From positions 1 to 16,083 of the forward strand of contig JBQDBK010000022.1 in NCBI GenBank assembly GCA_052090825.1: a DNA stretch of 16,083 nucleotides, in the 5' to 3' direction. The translations under genes were made by a program, and so were the position numbers. Positions 1 through 7,685 of this stretch are shown one piece after another. This DNA comes from JBQDBK01 sp052090825 (GTDB lineage: Bacteria; Bacillota; Clostridia; Tissierellales; Peptoniphilaceae). Positions within the stretch are counted from its first letter, which is position 1. Each line of letters begins with the position of its first letter. The notes below the pieces were generated by a model. It worked only from the letters and a program-made list of their open reading frames with translations, was not told the DNA's origin and searched no databases.

Positions 1-50
1 TCGGGCTCATAACCCGAAGGTCATAGGTTCGAATCCTATTCCCGCTACCA
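1..50 (+). tRNA. tRNA-Met (CAT), probably initiator, 5' truncated
   Basis: Only the anticodon arm, variable loop, T arm and 3' acceptor strand with encoded CCA lie in the window. The anticodon loop CTCATAA is closed by TCGGG/CCCGA. The three consecutive G:C pairs next to the loop are the hallmark of initiator tRNA, so fMet is favoured over elongator Met. The 5' half that would confirm this is outside the window. It is the first visible member of an eight-gene tRNA cluster. Confidence 0.9.
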
Positions 51-63
51 AAAAACTTAAGAA

Positions 64-138
64 GGCCCTGTGGTCAAGCGGTTAAGACACCACCCTTTCA
101 CGGTGGTATCCCGGGTTCGATTCCCGGCAGGGTCACCA
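64..138 (+). tRNA. tRNA-Glu (TTC)
   Basis: The acceptor stem GGCCCTG/CAGGGTC contains one G-T pair. The anticodon loop CTTTCAC sits in a CCACC/GGTGG stem, the T loop is GGTTCGATTCC, and CCA is encoded. It lies 13 nt after the Met gene and is probably co-transcribed with it. Confidence 0.96.
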
Positions 139-149
139 AAAAATTAAAT

Positions 150-225
150 GGGCGCATAGCTCAGTTGGGAGAGCATCTGCCTTACAAGCAGGGGGTCATA
201 GGTTCGAGCCCTATTGTGCCCACCA
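150..225 (+). tRNA. tRNA-Val (TAC)
   Basis: The cloverleaf has acceptor GGGCGCA/TGTGCCC, anticodon loop CTTACAA in a CTGC/GCAG stem, T loop GTTCGAG and encoded CCA. It lies in the same tRNA cluster. Confidence 0.96.
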
Positions 226-248
226 TTTAAAAAAAGAAATGAATTATT

Positions 249-325
249 GGCCTGGTAGTTCAGTTGGTTAGAATGCCAGCCTGTCACGCTGGAGGTCGTC
301 GGTTCGAGCCCGATCCAGGTCGCCA
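249..325 (+). tRNA. tRNA-Asp (GTC)
   Basis: The acceptor is GGCCTGG/CCAGGTC with discriminator G. The anticodon loop CTGTCAC lies in a CCAGC/GCTGG stem and CCA is encoded. Discriminator G is the expected tRNA-Asp identity element. Confidence 0.96.
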
Positions 326-327
326 AT

Positions 328-403
<76 letters not shown>

Positions 404-427
404 ATAATAAAATACGAGTAAGAGTAA

Positions 428-513
428 GGAGGAGTTCCCGAGTTGGCCAAAGGGGACGGACTGTAAATCCGTTAGCACAGCTTTCAGTGGTTCGAATCCA
501 CTCTCCTCCACCA
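428..513 (+). tRNA. tRNA-Tyr (GTA)
   Basis: This is a class II tRNA of 86 nt with a long variable arm. The acceptor is GGAGGAG/CTCCTCC and the anticodon loop CTGTAAA sits in an ACGGA/TCCGT stem. The discriminator is A and CCA is encoded. Confidence 0.96.
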
Positions 514-531
514 ATAATTTAATAAACTTAA

Positions 532-606
532 GCGGAAGTGGCTCAGTGGTAGAGCATCGCCTTGCCAAGGCGAGGGTCGCGAGTTCGAATCTCGTCTTCC
601 GCTCCA
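532..606 (+). tRNA. tRNA-Gly (GCC)
   Basis: The acceptor is GCGGAAG/CTTCCGC, the anticodon loop TTGCCAA sits in a CGCC/GGCG stem, the discriminator is T and CCA is encoded. Confidence 0.96.
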
Positions 607-621
607 TATTTATATTTTTGC

Positions 622-698
622 GCACCGTTAGCTCAGCTGGATAGAGCGTCTGGCTACGGACCAGAAGGCCAGGGGTTCGAATCCTCTACGGTGCACCA
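622..698 (+). tRNA. tRNA-Arg (ACG)
   Basis: The acceptor is GCACCGT/ACGGTGC and the anticodon loop CTACGGA sits in a TCTGG/CCAGA stem. CCA is encoded. The first anticodon base is A, expected to be edited to inosine by TadA to read CGN codons. This is the last gene of the cluster; a terminator follows 2 nt later. Confidence 0.96.
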
Positions 699-700
699 TA

Positions 701-737
701 AAACCTTGTAATTACAATAGTTACAAGGTTTTTTATT
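701..737 (+). terminator. Intrinsic terminator of the tRNA cluster
   Basis: An 11-bp perfect stem (AAACCTTGTAA 701-711 with TTACAAGGTTT 721-731) closes a 9-nt loop and runs into a T tract. It separates the tRNA operon from the riboswitch-controlled operon. Confidence 0.92.
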
Positions 738-797
738 ATTTATATTTTTGTAGTCATTTTATTTAATAAATAAAAAAGTATTATATTTTTTAATAAA

Positions 798-826
798 TTG
801 ACAATATTATAAATAAATGTTATAAA
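798..826 (+). promoter_or_regulatory. Sigma-A type promoter for the TPP-riboswitch operon
   Basis: A perfect -35 TTGACA (798-803) is separated by 17 nt from a -10 TATAAA (821-826). The riboswitch aptamer begins roughly 20 nt further on, where a leader start would be expected. Confidence 0.85.
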
Positions 827-849
827 TTAAGTGAATAAAAAATTAAATA

Positions 850-935
850 TGAATAGCAGGGGGACTCTTTTGAGTTGAGAAGGTTAAAACCTGACCCTTA
901 GAACCTGATAGTTAATACTAGCGTAGGGAGCATTT
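850..935 (+). promoter_or_regulatory. TPP riboswitch (THI element)
   Basis: The conserved TPP aptamer core is visible. CAGGGGGACT and GTTGAGA (consensus CTGAGA with C replaced by T) form the 5' side. The 3' side has ACCCTTAGAACCTGAT, the P5 arm and the nearly invariant GCGTAGGGA (921-929). Known family: it senses thiamine pyrophosphate and represses thiamine salvage, synthesis or transport genes. Here a terminator follows 8 nt after the aptamer, so control is probably transcriptional attenuation. The first ORF begins with a ThiM sequence, which fits an ancestral thiM switch. Confidence 0.93.
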
Positions 936-942
936 TAAATTT

Positions 943-972
943 AGATGTCTGCGGGAGTAGATGTCTTTTTTA
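943..972 (+). terminator. Riboswitch expression-platform terminator
   Basis: AGATGTCTGC (943-952) and GTAGATGTCT (957-966) form ten pairs including three G-U around a GGGA loop, followed directly by a T run. The two arms look like a direct repeat but also pair as a hairpin. Inference: when TPP binds, this hairpin terminates transcription 38-67 nt before the first start codon. Confidence 0.75.
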
Positions 973-1009
973 TTATCCTGAAATTATATTAAAATCAAAG
1001 GAGTGTAAA

Positions 1010-1366
1010 ATGAAAAGTAGTATTCAAGAAAAAATTTACAAAGCTGTAGAATTTGTAAAATTAACAAATCCTATGGCTGTATCTATTACAAATTCTGTAA
1101 CTATTGAATTTGTTGCCAATGCTCAATTAGCAGTAGGGGGATCAGCTGCAATGGTATATTTACCTGATATTGCTAGGCAATTATTTGGGGTATCGCACGA
1201 AAGAATGCTACCTATTTCTATGTTGTTAGGTGGTTTGTTTATGCTAATTATAGATACCTTAGCAAGAACATTAACCGCTGCTGAAATTCCTATTGGTATT
1301 TTAACGGCTCTCGTGGGGGCGCCATTCTTTGCTTATATTTTTATAGGAATGAAAGGAGATAGCTAA
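1010..1366 (+). pseudogene. Chimeric ORF: ThiM N-terminus fused to FecCD-type ABC permease C-terminus
   Basis: This 118-residue ORF starts at an ATG with AAAGGAG just upstream. Residues about 15-53 match the start of hydroxyethylthiazole kinase ThiM (pattern P-x4-ITN-x-VT-x3-VAN-x2-LA-x-GGSAAMVY). Residues about 54-118 match the end of FecCD-family iron or cobalamin permeases (IARQLFG, RMLPISMLLGG, DTLARTL, EIPIGILTALVGAPFF). The change falls near LPDIAR (about 1160-1177) without breaking the frame. ThiM is normally about 260-270 residues and FecCD permeases about 330, so neither function should survive: the kinase lacks its ATP site and the permease most of its membrane helices. The stop overlaps the next ATG by one base. 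Probably the scar of a deletion; the product could be expressed under TPP control but its activity is doubtful. Confidence 0.85.
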
Positions 1367-2136
1367 TGTTTTTTAGAATTAAAAATGCGAGTTTTGAATA
1401 TGAACAAAATAAATTGATTTTAGATAATATTAGTTTTTCTTTGAATGAAGGAGAAATACTTGCCATAATGGGGTCTAATGGCATAGGGAAAACAACATTG
1501 ATTAAATGTATAATGGGGATATTAGAATTAAAAATGGGGCAAGTTTATATAAACGATAAAAAAGGTAAGGAAAGTTTATTAGATATAGCTTATGTTCCGC
1601 AAGGTCATAAAAGTACTTTTTCTTACTCTGTTATGGAAATGGTTTTATTTGGTAGGGCAAAACATATGTCTATATTTTCATTACCACAAGAAAAAGATTA
1701 TGAGATTGCAACAGAAGCATTGAAAGATATGGGAATATATCATTTAAAAGATAAGTCTTGTAATTCTCTGAGCGGAGGACAACTACAAATGGTTATGGTA
1801 GCAAGAGCGATTGCAGCAAAGCCTAAATTACTTATATTAGATGAGCCTGAGTCACATTTAGATTTTTATAATCAAGTCCTTATTTTAGACACTATTTACA
1901 GTCTTGCTAGGAAAAGAAGGATTACTTGCATATTAAATACGCATTATCCAAATCACGCTATTAAACTTGCTGATAAATTACTTTTGCTTGATAAAGGTGA
2001 TTATAAGATTGGAAAACCGCTAGACATATTAAATAGTGAAAATGTAGAAAAGTTTTTTAATGTTAAGTCTACAATTGCAAATGTAAATGTAGAAAATAAA
2101 TGGATGAATATTTTTGTTGTTATAGATAAGATGTAG
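1366..2136 (+). CDS. ABC transporter ATPase, FepC/FecE-type (iron-siderophore or cobalamin import)
   Basis: This is a cytoplasmic ATPase of 256 residues. Motifs seen: Walker A GSNGIGKT (36-43), Q-loop Gln79, signature LSGGQ (135-139), Walker B LLILDEP (155-161) and H-loop His193. The Walker A form and the spacing fit ATPases that energise FecCD permeases for ferric-siderophore, haem or cobalamin import. The start is set by AAAGGAGA at 1352-1359; the ATG shares its first base with the stop of the upstream ORF, so translation is coupled. Its natural partner permease is represented only by the truncated chimera before it, and no substrate-binding protein is present, so a complete importer is not encoded here. 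It may be an orphan, or serve another permease elsewhere. Confidence 0.88.
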   Translation: MFFRIKNASFEYEQNKLILDNISFSLNEGEILAIMGSNGIGKTTLIKCIMGILELKMGQVYINDKKGKESLLDIAYVPQGHKSTFSYSVMEMVLFGRAKHMSIFSLPQEKDYEIATEALKDMGIYHLKDKSCNSLSGGQLQMVMVARAIAAKPKLLILDEPESHLDFYNQVLILDTIYSLARKRRITCILNTHYPNHAIKLADKLLLLDKGDYKIGKPLDILNSENVEKFFNVKSTIANVNVENKWMNIFVVIDKM

Positions 2137-2149
2137 GAGGGATTTAATA

Positions 2150-3523
2150 TTGAATAACAAGAAGGAATTTTTGTTTAAAATGAAACCGCAAAAATTAATG
2201 TGGAATTTAAGCATTCCCGCTATTATCGGTATGCTTGTTGTGGGACTTTATTATGTCATTGATGCTATATATGTAGGTCAAATGATTAGTAAAGAGGCAA
2301 TGGGTGCAGTATCAATGGCATATCCGTTTACTTTATCCATAAATGCATTAACTATGCTTATAGGAATAGGTTCTGCATCTATTCTATCAAGAGCTATTGG
2401 TAGAAATGATAAAGAAATAATTAATAAAATAATGGGAAATTTAATATTTTTAACCATTATATTCTCATTACTACTTATACTTCCCACTATATATTTTTCT
2501 GATAGTATTATGGCACTTACGGGTGCCAGTGAAATAATATTAGATATTGGCAGTAGGTATTTGAGTGTAGTATTTTTAGGAACTATATTTTTAACTTTTG
2601 CCTATGCTTCTAATCTTTGCTTGAGAGGAATAGGCAAAATGAAAACGGCTATGATACTTATGGCGATTGGATCAGGTATCAATATATTATTAGATCCTAT
2701 TTTTATAATTGTTTTTAAAAAATATGGTATGGCAGTTGAGGGTGTTGCTTATGCGACAGTTTTATCACAATTTTTTCAGGCGGCATTTACACTATATTAT
2801 CTTATACATAAGAGAGAATTGCCGATTGGAAAAATCAGGTTGGAAACTTCTATTTTGAGAGAAGTCTTTAGCATTGGTCTTTCAGGAATGTTTATGCAGT
2901 TTATGACTATTATACAACTTACTGCACTTTTTAAAGCGACGTCCATGTACGGTGACGAAAAATGGCAAATTTTAATGGGGGCTTCTGCAAGAATATTATC
3001 ATTTTCCTTAATTCCACTTTTTGGTTTAGGTCAAGCCTTTCAACCTGCAGTGGGTTCGAATTACGGAGCAAGACTGTATGATAGACTTTCTGATATTATA
3101 AAAGCATTTTTTTTAGGTGTTGTTTTAATAGGATTACCTTTTTTAATTGTGTTGGAAATTTTTCCTAAAGAAATATTAGGTTTATTTATTGATGATAGTA
3201 ATATTGTGGATATAGGCATTATAAATTTTAGAATTATGTTTAGCACTTACGTTTTTGCAGGATTTACAATGCTTGCAATAACTTTTTACCAAGCATTAGG
3301 GAAAGCAAAAAAAGCTTTGTTTGTTGTATTAGGAAGGCAGATTGTTTTTTATATACCTTTAGTTTTCTTATTACCGAATTTGAATAATTTAGGAATACAA
3401 GGTGTTTGGTTAGCACCAGCAATAGTTGAGTTGGTGATGGGATTAATTTCAATTATTTCCATTAACACAACTATGAATAAAATAAAAGAACGTAACTCCA
3501 ATGAGGTGAATGATGAAAGATAA
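2150..3523 (+). CDS. MATE-family multidrug/metabolite efflux transporter
   Basis: This is a 457-residue polytopic membrane protein of normal MATE length with about twelve hydrophobic segments in two halves. Family features seen: the N-terminal PQKLMWNLSIPAIIGMLV, then DAIYVGQ, ITFYQALGKAKKA in the second half, and a polar tail after the last helix. Such proteins export organic cations or drugs using Na+ or H+ gradients. Translation starts at TTG 2150, supported by AGGAGGG at 2135-2141, which overlaps the stop of the ATPase gene. Its reading frame overlaps the start of the following ABC frame at 3513, so it belongs to the same operon. MATE genes sit beside ABC exporters or siderophore-type genes in many Firmicutes; the substrate cannot be told from sequence. 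Confidence 0.93.
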   Translation: MNNKKEFLFKMKPQKLMWNLSIPAIIGMLVVGLYYVIDAIYVGQMISKEAMGAVSMAYPFTLSINALTMLIGIGSASILSRAIGRNDKEIINKIMGNLIFLTIIFSLLLILPTIYFSDSIMALTGASEIILDIGSRYLSVVFLGTIFLTFAYASNLCLRGIGKMKTAMILMAIGSGINILLDPIFIIVFKKYGMAVEGVAYATVLSQFFQAAFTLYYLIHKRELPIGKIRLETSILREVFSIGLSGMFMQFMTIIQLTALFKATSMYGDEKWQILMGASARILSFSLIPLFGLGQAFQPAVGSNYGARLYDRLSDIIKAFFLGVVLIGLPFLIVLEIFPKEILGLFIDDSNIVDIGIINFRIMFSTYVFAGFTMLAITFYQALGKAKKALFVVLGRQIVFYIPLVFLLPNLNNLGIQGVWLAPAIVELVMGLISIISINTTMNKIKERNSNEVNDER

Positions 3524-3575
3524 ACAAAAGAAACAATCTTTTTTTTTAAAAATTTGGTCCATATATGGGAGATAA
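3513..3575 (+). other. Out-of-frame N-terminal piece of the following ABC transporter
   Basis: An ATG at 3513, overlapping the end of the MATE gene, opens a 20-codon frame ending at TAA 3573. Its residues (lysine-rich start, then FFLKIWSIYGR) resemble the usual N-terminus of ABC half-transporters. They would run directly into the residues DKKMFIPLAM of the next frame if two bases were restored near 3570. An upstream GAGGTG (3504-3509) could serve as its ribosome binding site. This suggests a 2-nt deletion, or sequence error, near the start of the ABC gene. Confidence 0.55.
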
Positions 3576-5292
3576 AAAGATGTTTATACCACTGGCAATG
3601 CTATGTTCAGGAATATCAGTAATATTTAGCATTTTGCCTTCTTATTATATATGGAAAATAAGCATTGAAATATTTAGCGGTTTAGATAAATTGTCTGTTG
3701 ATACTATAAAACATTATGCAGTAATGATAATTATTTATTCAGTATTTGGTATAGTAACATTTTTTATTGCAACGATAATTTCTCATATTGCGGGTTTTAA
3801 AATAGAGATTGAAATAAAAAAACAAGGGTTTGCAAAAGCAATGGATATGCCACTTGGTTTTTATAATGAACATTTTAGTGGTGAAATGAGAAAAGTTATA
3901 AACGATGGAGCTAGTAGTACACATTCATTTTTGGCACATCAGCTTACCGATATGGCAAGTTCTATCGTAAGTCCTATAATGGTTGTAGGGATATTCTTTT
4001 ATATAGATTTTCGTTTAGGTTTAGCTTCTCTTGCACCTATGGTATTCGCTTTTTATACACTATCTAAAATGCTTAGTGATAAGTCAAAAGAGTTTCGATA
4101 TAGGTATATGTGTTCTTTAGAGGAAATGAGTAATGAAGCTGTTGAGTATGTGCGAGCAATACCAGTAGTTAAAACTTTCGGTCAAAGTGTAAAAGCTTTT
4201 ACTAAATTTTATAATACAATCGAAAATTACAGAAATGTTGTCATATCATTTATGAAGTTAAATGCTAATTATTTTTCTCTCTATGGGGTTCTTTTAAATT
4301 CTACTGCACTTTTCTTAATTCCTGTATCAGTTATAATTATCAATGATGATAATATCACCGTTGTAATTAGTAATTTTATGTTGTATCTATTATTAGCACC
4401 GCAGTTATCATTAATAATGATGAGAAGTATGCGTTTTTCTCACGAAAAATTTGCTGCTGAACAAGCGATAGATCGATTTAATGAGTTGTTTGAATATAAA
4501 AATATAGAGTATCCTGAAAACAGTTCTAAGTTTGATGAACAAACAATTGAATTTAAAAATGTTTATTTTTCATATGATGGAGAGAATAATGTTTTAAAAA
4601 ATATTAATTTTAAAGTAAAAAAAGGCGAAATACTTGCTCTTGTGGGTAGTTCTGGTTCAGGGAAAACTACTATAGCAAGGCTTGCAGCAAGGTTTTGGGA
4701 TGTTAATTCTGGTGAAATTTTAATTGGTGGAAATAATATACGTTCCTATTCTAAGGAAGAACTTATGAATAATATTTCGTTTGTATTCCAAAATAGTAAA
4801 TTATTTAAAACCTCTTTACGTGAAAATATTTGTTTTGGAAACAAAGATATATCAAATAGTCAAATCGATGATGCATTATTAAAATCTGGTGTGAAGGAAA
4901 TAATTGAAAAATTAGATGATGGCTTGGATACTGTAATTGGTAAAAAAGGAACATATCTTTCTGGTGGAGAGAGTCAGAGAATTGCACTAGCTAGAGCATT
5001 TATTAAAAACGCACCCATTGTATTACTTGATGAGGCAACAGCTTTTGCAGATCCAGAAAATGAACATGTGATTCAAGCTGCACTTAGAGAACTTAGTGCT
5101 AGGAAAACTACCATTATGATTGCACATAGAATGACAACAGTTAAAGATGCAGATAATATTGCTGTTGTAGATAGAGGAGAGATAATGGAATATGGTAACC
5201 ATAATAATCTTATCGCTAAGGGTGGATTATATAAAAAGATGTGGGATGAGTATCAGTCGGCAATAGATTGGAATATCAAGAAAGGGGTATAA
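3565..5292 (+). CDS. ABC half-transporter (membrane domain + ATPase), first of a heterodimer
   Basis: The protein has an N-terminal exporter-fold membrane domain (about residues 1-300) and a C-terminal ATPase. Seen: Walker A GSSGSGKT (361-368), Q-loop Gln409, signature LSGGE (465-469), Walker B IVLLDE with Glu490, and H-loop His521. The D-loop region reads ATAFADPENE instead of the common ATSALD; I associate this variant with the IrtAB/YbtPQ siderophore-import branch of exporter-fold ABC proteins, which would fit the FepC-type ATPase in the operon (inference). Start is uncertain. ATG 3565 has a poor ribosome binding site, ATG 3580 has GGGAGA eight bases upstream, and the ancestral start was probably ATG 3513 before a frameshift. 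Loss of about 20 cytosolic residues may be tolerated. The stop is one base before the next ATG. Confidence 0.9.
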   Translation: MGDKKMFIPLAMLCSGISVIFSILPSYYIWKISIEIFSGLDKLSVDTIKHYAVMIIIYSVFGIVTFFIATIISHIAGFKIEIEIKKQGFAKAMDMPLGFYNEHFSGEMRKVINDGASSTHSFLAHQLTDMASSIVSPIMVVGIFFYIDFRLGLASLAPMVFAFYTLSKMLSDKSKEFRYRYMCSLEEMSNEAVEYVRAIPVVKTFGQSVKAFTKFYNTIENYRNVVISFMKLNANYFSLYGVLLNSTALFLIPVSVIIINDDNITVVISNFMLYLLLAPQLSLIMMRSMRFSHEKFAAEQAIDRFNELFEYKNIEYPENSSKFDEQTIEFKNVYFSYDGENNVLKNINFKVKKGEILALVGSSGSGKTTIARLAARFWDVNSGEILIGGNNIRSYSKEELMNNISFVFQNSKLFKTSLRENICFGNKDISNSQIDDALLKSGVKEIIEKLDDGLDTVIGKKGTYLSGGESQRIALARAFIKNAPIVLLDEATAFADPENEHVIQAALRELSARKTTIMIAHRMTTVKDADNIAVVDRGEIMEYGNHNNLIAKGGLYKKMWDEYQSAIDWNIKKGV

Positions 5293-5293
5293 G

Positions 5294-7027
5294 ATGAAAA
5301 AATATTTGCAAAATAAATATGCCTTTAGTAATCAAGGCGTTAATGATTTTATAAAAGCAATTTTTACAAATACTTTATCTAATTTATCCTATATGCTACC
5401 TATGATGATTTCATTTATGTTTTTAAGGGAAAATGTTCATAAAATTTATGGTGAAGATATTGTTTATAATAATAGTTTAACATTTTATATACCAATTATT
5501 GTAATAGTTTTTGTCATTATGTACATCATCGCTAGAATTAATTATAATGCCTCTATTACTAAAATTTATGCTCAAAGTGCAGAGATAAGAGTTAATTTAG
5601 CAGAGAAATTAAAGAAGTTACCACTCGCCTATTTTTCAAAAAAAGATATTGCCGATTTGAGTGCAACAATTATGAGTGATATCACTACTTTTGAAGAATT
5701 GTTTTCTTATATAGCACCACAGGCTTATGGTAGTATTGTCAGTGTGATTATTATATTTATGATGTTGCTTACTTATGAATATAGATTAGCTTTATCATTA
5801 TTTTGGGTAGTTCCAGTCGTTTACATTACATTTAAACTGTCAAAAAAACAAAATGAAGAAATATTTCAAGAATCCTTTGAATTGAATCGAGGGGTAATCG
5901 ATGATTTTCAAGAAGGATTAGATTTAATTCAAGAAATTAAGGCATATAATAAAGAAAAAGATTTTATAGAGAATATTAATAAAAAGTACGATAATGAATA
6001 TCGACATAAGATAAAATTAGAGCTTGTGGTTGGTTCAGTAATAAACGCCTCATCAGCAATTTTCAAATTAGGTATGGTCAGCGTTGCAATATACGGAGCA
6101 TATCTGTATATTGGTAGCAAAGTAGATTTATTTACATATTTATCTTTTCTGATTATTTCATCAGTAGTTTTTAGTCCAATGATACTGATATTTTCGAATA
6201 TGACGATACTGACATATGTAGATAGTGTTGTTACAAGGATAAGAGAGATAAATAATATGCCAATTCAAGAAGGTAGTAGTGAGTTTAATCCTAAAACAAG
6301 TGATATTATTTTTGAAAATGTTAATTTTTCTTATGAGGATGATGTAAATGTACTGGAAAATGTATCTTTTACAGCGAAGCAAGGTGAAGTAACAGCACTT
6401 GTGGGTCATTCAGGTTCAGGAAAAACGACAGCTGCAAAACTTGCGAGCAGATTTTGGGATATACAGAGCGGGAAGATAACCGTTGGAGGGATTGATATAT
6501 CAGAAATCGAACCAGAAGTGCTGTTAAAAGAATTTTCTATTGTATTTCAAGATGTTACTTTATTTAATTCCACTATAATGGAAAACATTAGACTAGGTAG
6601 AGGTGAAGCAAGTGATGAAGAAGTTAAAAGAGTGGCAAAAATAGCTAGATGTGATGAATTTATAGAAAAATTGCCAGAAGGTTATGATACACTAATTGGA
6701 GAAAATGGCACTAAATTATCCGGTGGAGAACGTCAAAGAATATCTATTGCAAGAGCACTACTTAAAGATGCTCCTATAATACTTCTTGATGAGTCAACAG
6801 CATCACTAGATGCAGAAAATGAAAGTAAAATACAAGAAGGTATATCAGAACTTATAAAAGATAAGACGGTTATTATAATTGCTCATAGAATGAGAACGGT
6901 AATTGATGCAGATAATATTGTGGTTCTCAAAGATGGTAAAGTTGTAGAAAATGGAAAATCAAAAGATTTACTTGCAAAGGATGGCGTTTTTACTGGAATG
7001 TATAAGGCTCAACTTGAGAATAATTAA
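5294..7027 (+). CDS. ABC half-transporter (membrane domain + ATPase), second of a heterodimer
   Basis: This 577-residue exporter-fold protein has membrane helices over about residues 20-305 and an ATPase domain behind. Seen: Walker A GHSGSGKT (371-378), Q-loop Gln419, signature LSGGE (475-479), Walker B IILLDE with Glu500, canonical STASLD D-loop and H-loop His531. All catalytic residues are present. The ATG lies one base after the stop of the upstream partner, with AAGAAAGGGG as ribosome binding site. The tight spacing and similar length indicate that the two form a heterodimer. The substrate is unknown. A role in siderophore or peptide transport is an inference from its partner's D-loop and the FepC-type gene. 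It is the last gene of the operon; a terminator follows at 7078. Confidence 0.92.
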   Translation: MKKYLQNKYAFSNQGVNDFIKAIFTNTLSNLSYMLPMMISFMFLRENVHKIYGEDIVYNNSLTFYIPIIVIVFVIMYIIARINYNASITKIYAQSAEIRVNLAEKLKKLPLAYFSKKDIADLSATIMSDITTFEELFSYIAPQAYGSIVSVIIIFMMLLTYEYRLALSLFWVVPVVYITFKLSKKQNEEIFQESFELNRGVIDDFQEGLDLIQEIKAYNKEKDFIENINKKYDNEYRHKIKLELVVGSVINASSAIFKLGMVSVAIYGAYLYIGSKVDLFTYLSFLIISSVVFSPMILIFSNMTILTYVDSVVTRIREINNMPIQEGSSEFNPKTSDIIFENVNFSYEDDVNVLENVSFTAKQGEVTALVGHSGSGKTTAAKLASRFWDIQSGKITVGGIDISEIEPEVLLKEFSIVFQDVTLFNSTIMENIRLGRGEASDEEVKRVAKIARCDEFIEKLPEGYDTLIGENGTKLSGGERQRISIARALLKDAPIILLDESTASLDAENESKIQEGISELIKDKTVIIIAHRMRTVIDADNIVVLKDGKVVENGKSKDLLAKDGVFTGMYKAQLENN

Positions 7028-7077
7028 TATGCATTTTTAATTGTTAATTTGTATAAGAGTTAGAAATTTTGAACTTA

Positions 7078-7108
7078 GTCCTAAAAGATTTGATGTTTTG
7101 GGACTTTT
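7078..7108 (+). terminator. Intrinsic terminator after the transport operon
   Basis: GTCCTAAAA (7078-7086) pairs with TTTTGGGAC (7096-7104), nine pairs with one G-U, followed by TTTT. It lies about 50 nt after the last stop. The rest of 7109-7278 is AT-rich and shows no gene. Confidence 0.78.
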
Positions 7109-7278
7109 GTATTATTAGTTCTTTATAAAAGTTAAATATAATGGTGGAATGTTTTAAATAGAGAAATAGTTTTATATATTTTTGAAAAGAAAAACGAATG
7201 TACTTTTATTATTTATTTAAGCGTAATGCTTAATGAAAGTAATTGTATATTTGTCTTTTTTTATTTATGGAGGATTAG

Positions 7279-7685
7279 ATGTTTAAAGAAAAATATATCT
7301 ATATGTAAATGGAAAGAAAATATATATTAGTGATGAAATCTATAGAGAATATAAGAAACTAAAAAACCGTGAAGAGTATCTAGTAAGACTTTATAGAAAG
7401 CATAGGAATCTTTATTTCATAAAAGAAAAGGAGACTATAGACAGTGTAGCTGATGAAGGAGTAGATATTGAAAAGATAATAGAAACAAAGCTGAGATTAG
7501 AAGATTTATATAAGGCATTGGATAACTTAAATGAGGAAGAGAGAAAAGTTATTAATGCCTTATATTTTGAAGAAAAGACAATTCGAGAATTAGCTAAGGA
7601 AGAGGAGGTATCATCTAAAAAAATTTTCACTTCTAGAAATAAAATATTACACAAACTTAAAAAAATAATTGAAGGCGAAGAATAG
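7279..7685 (+). pseudogene. Sigma-70-like factor of a mobile element (copy A), frameshifted at codon 5
   Basis: After GGAGG (7270-7274) an ATG at 7279 reads MFKEK and then stops at 7306. One frame back, an uninterrupted reading runs from about 7287 to TAG 7685. It gives IYLYVNGKKIYISDEIYREYK, an acidic and basic middle, and a C-terminal sigma region 4-like helix-turn-helix (LNEEERKVI..., KTIRELAKEEEVSSKKIF). One extra A in the A5 run at 7289-7293, or a -1 slip there, joins the two into a protein of about 135 residues. Small sigma-like proteins of this kind commonly precede serine recombinase genes in clostridial transposons. A truncated relative lies at 11140. No in-frame ATG, GTG or TTG exists at the front of the long frame, so without slippage it is not made. 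Confidence 0.8.
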
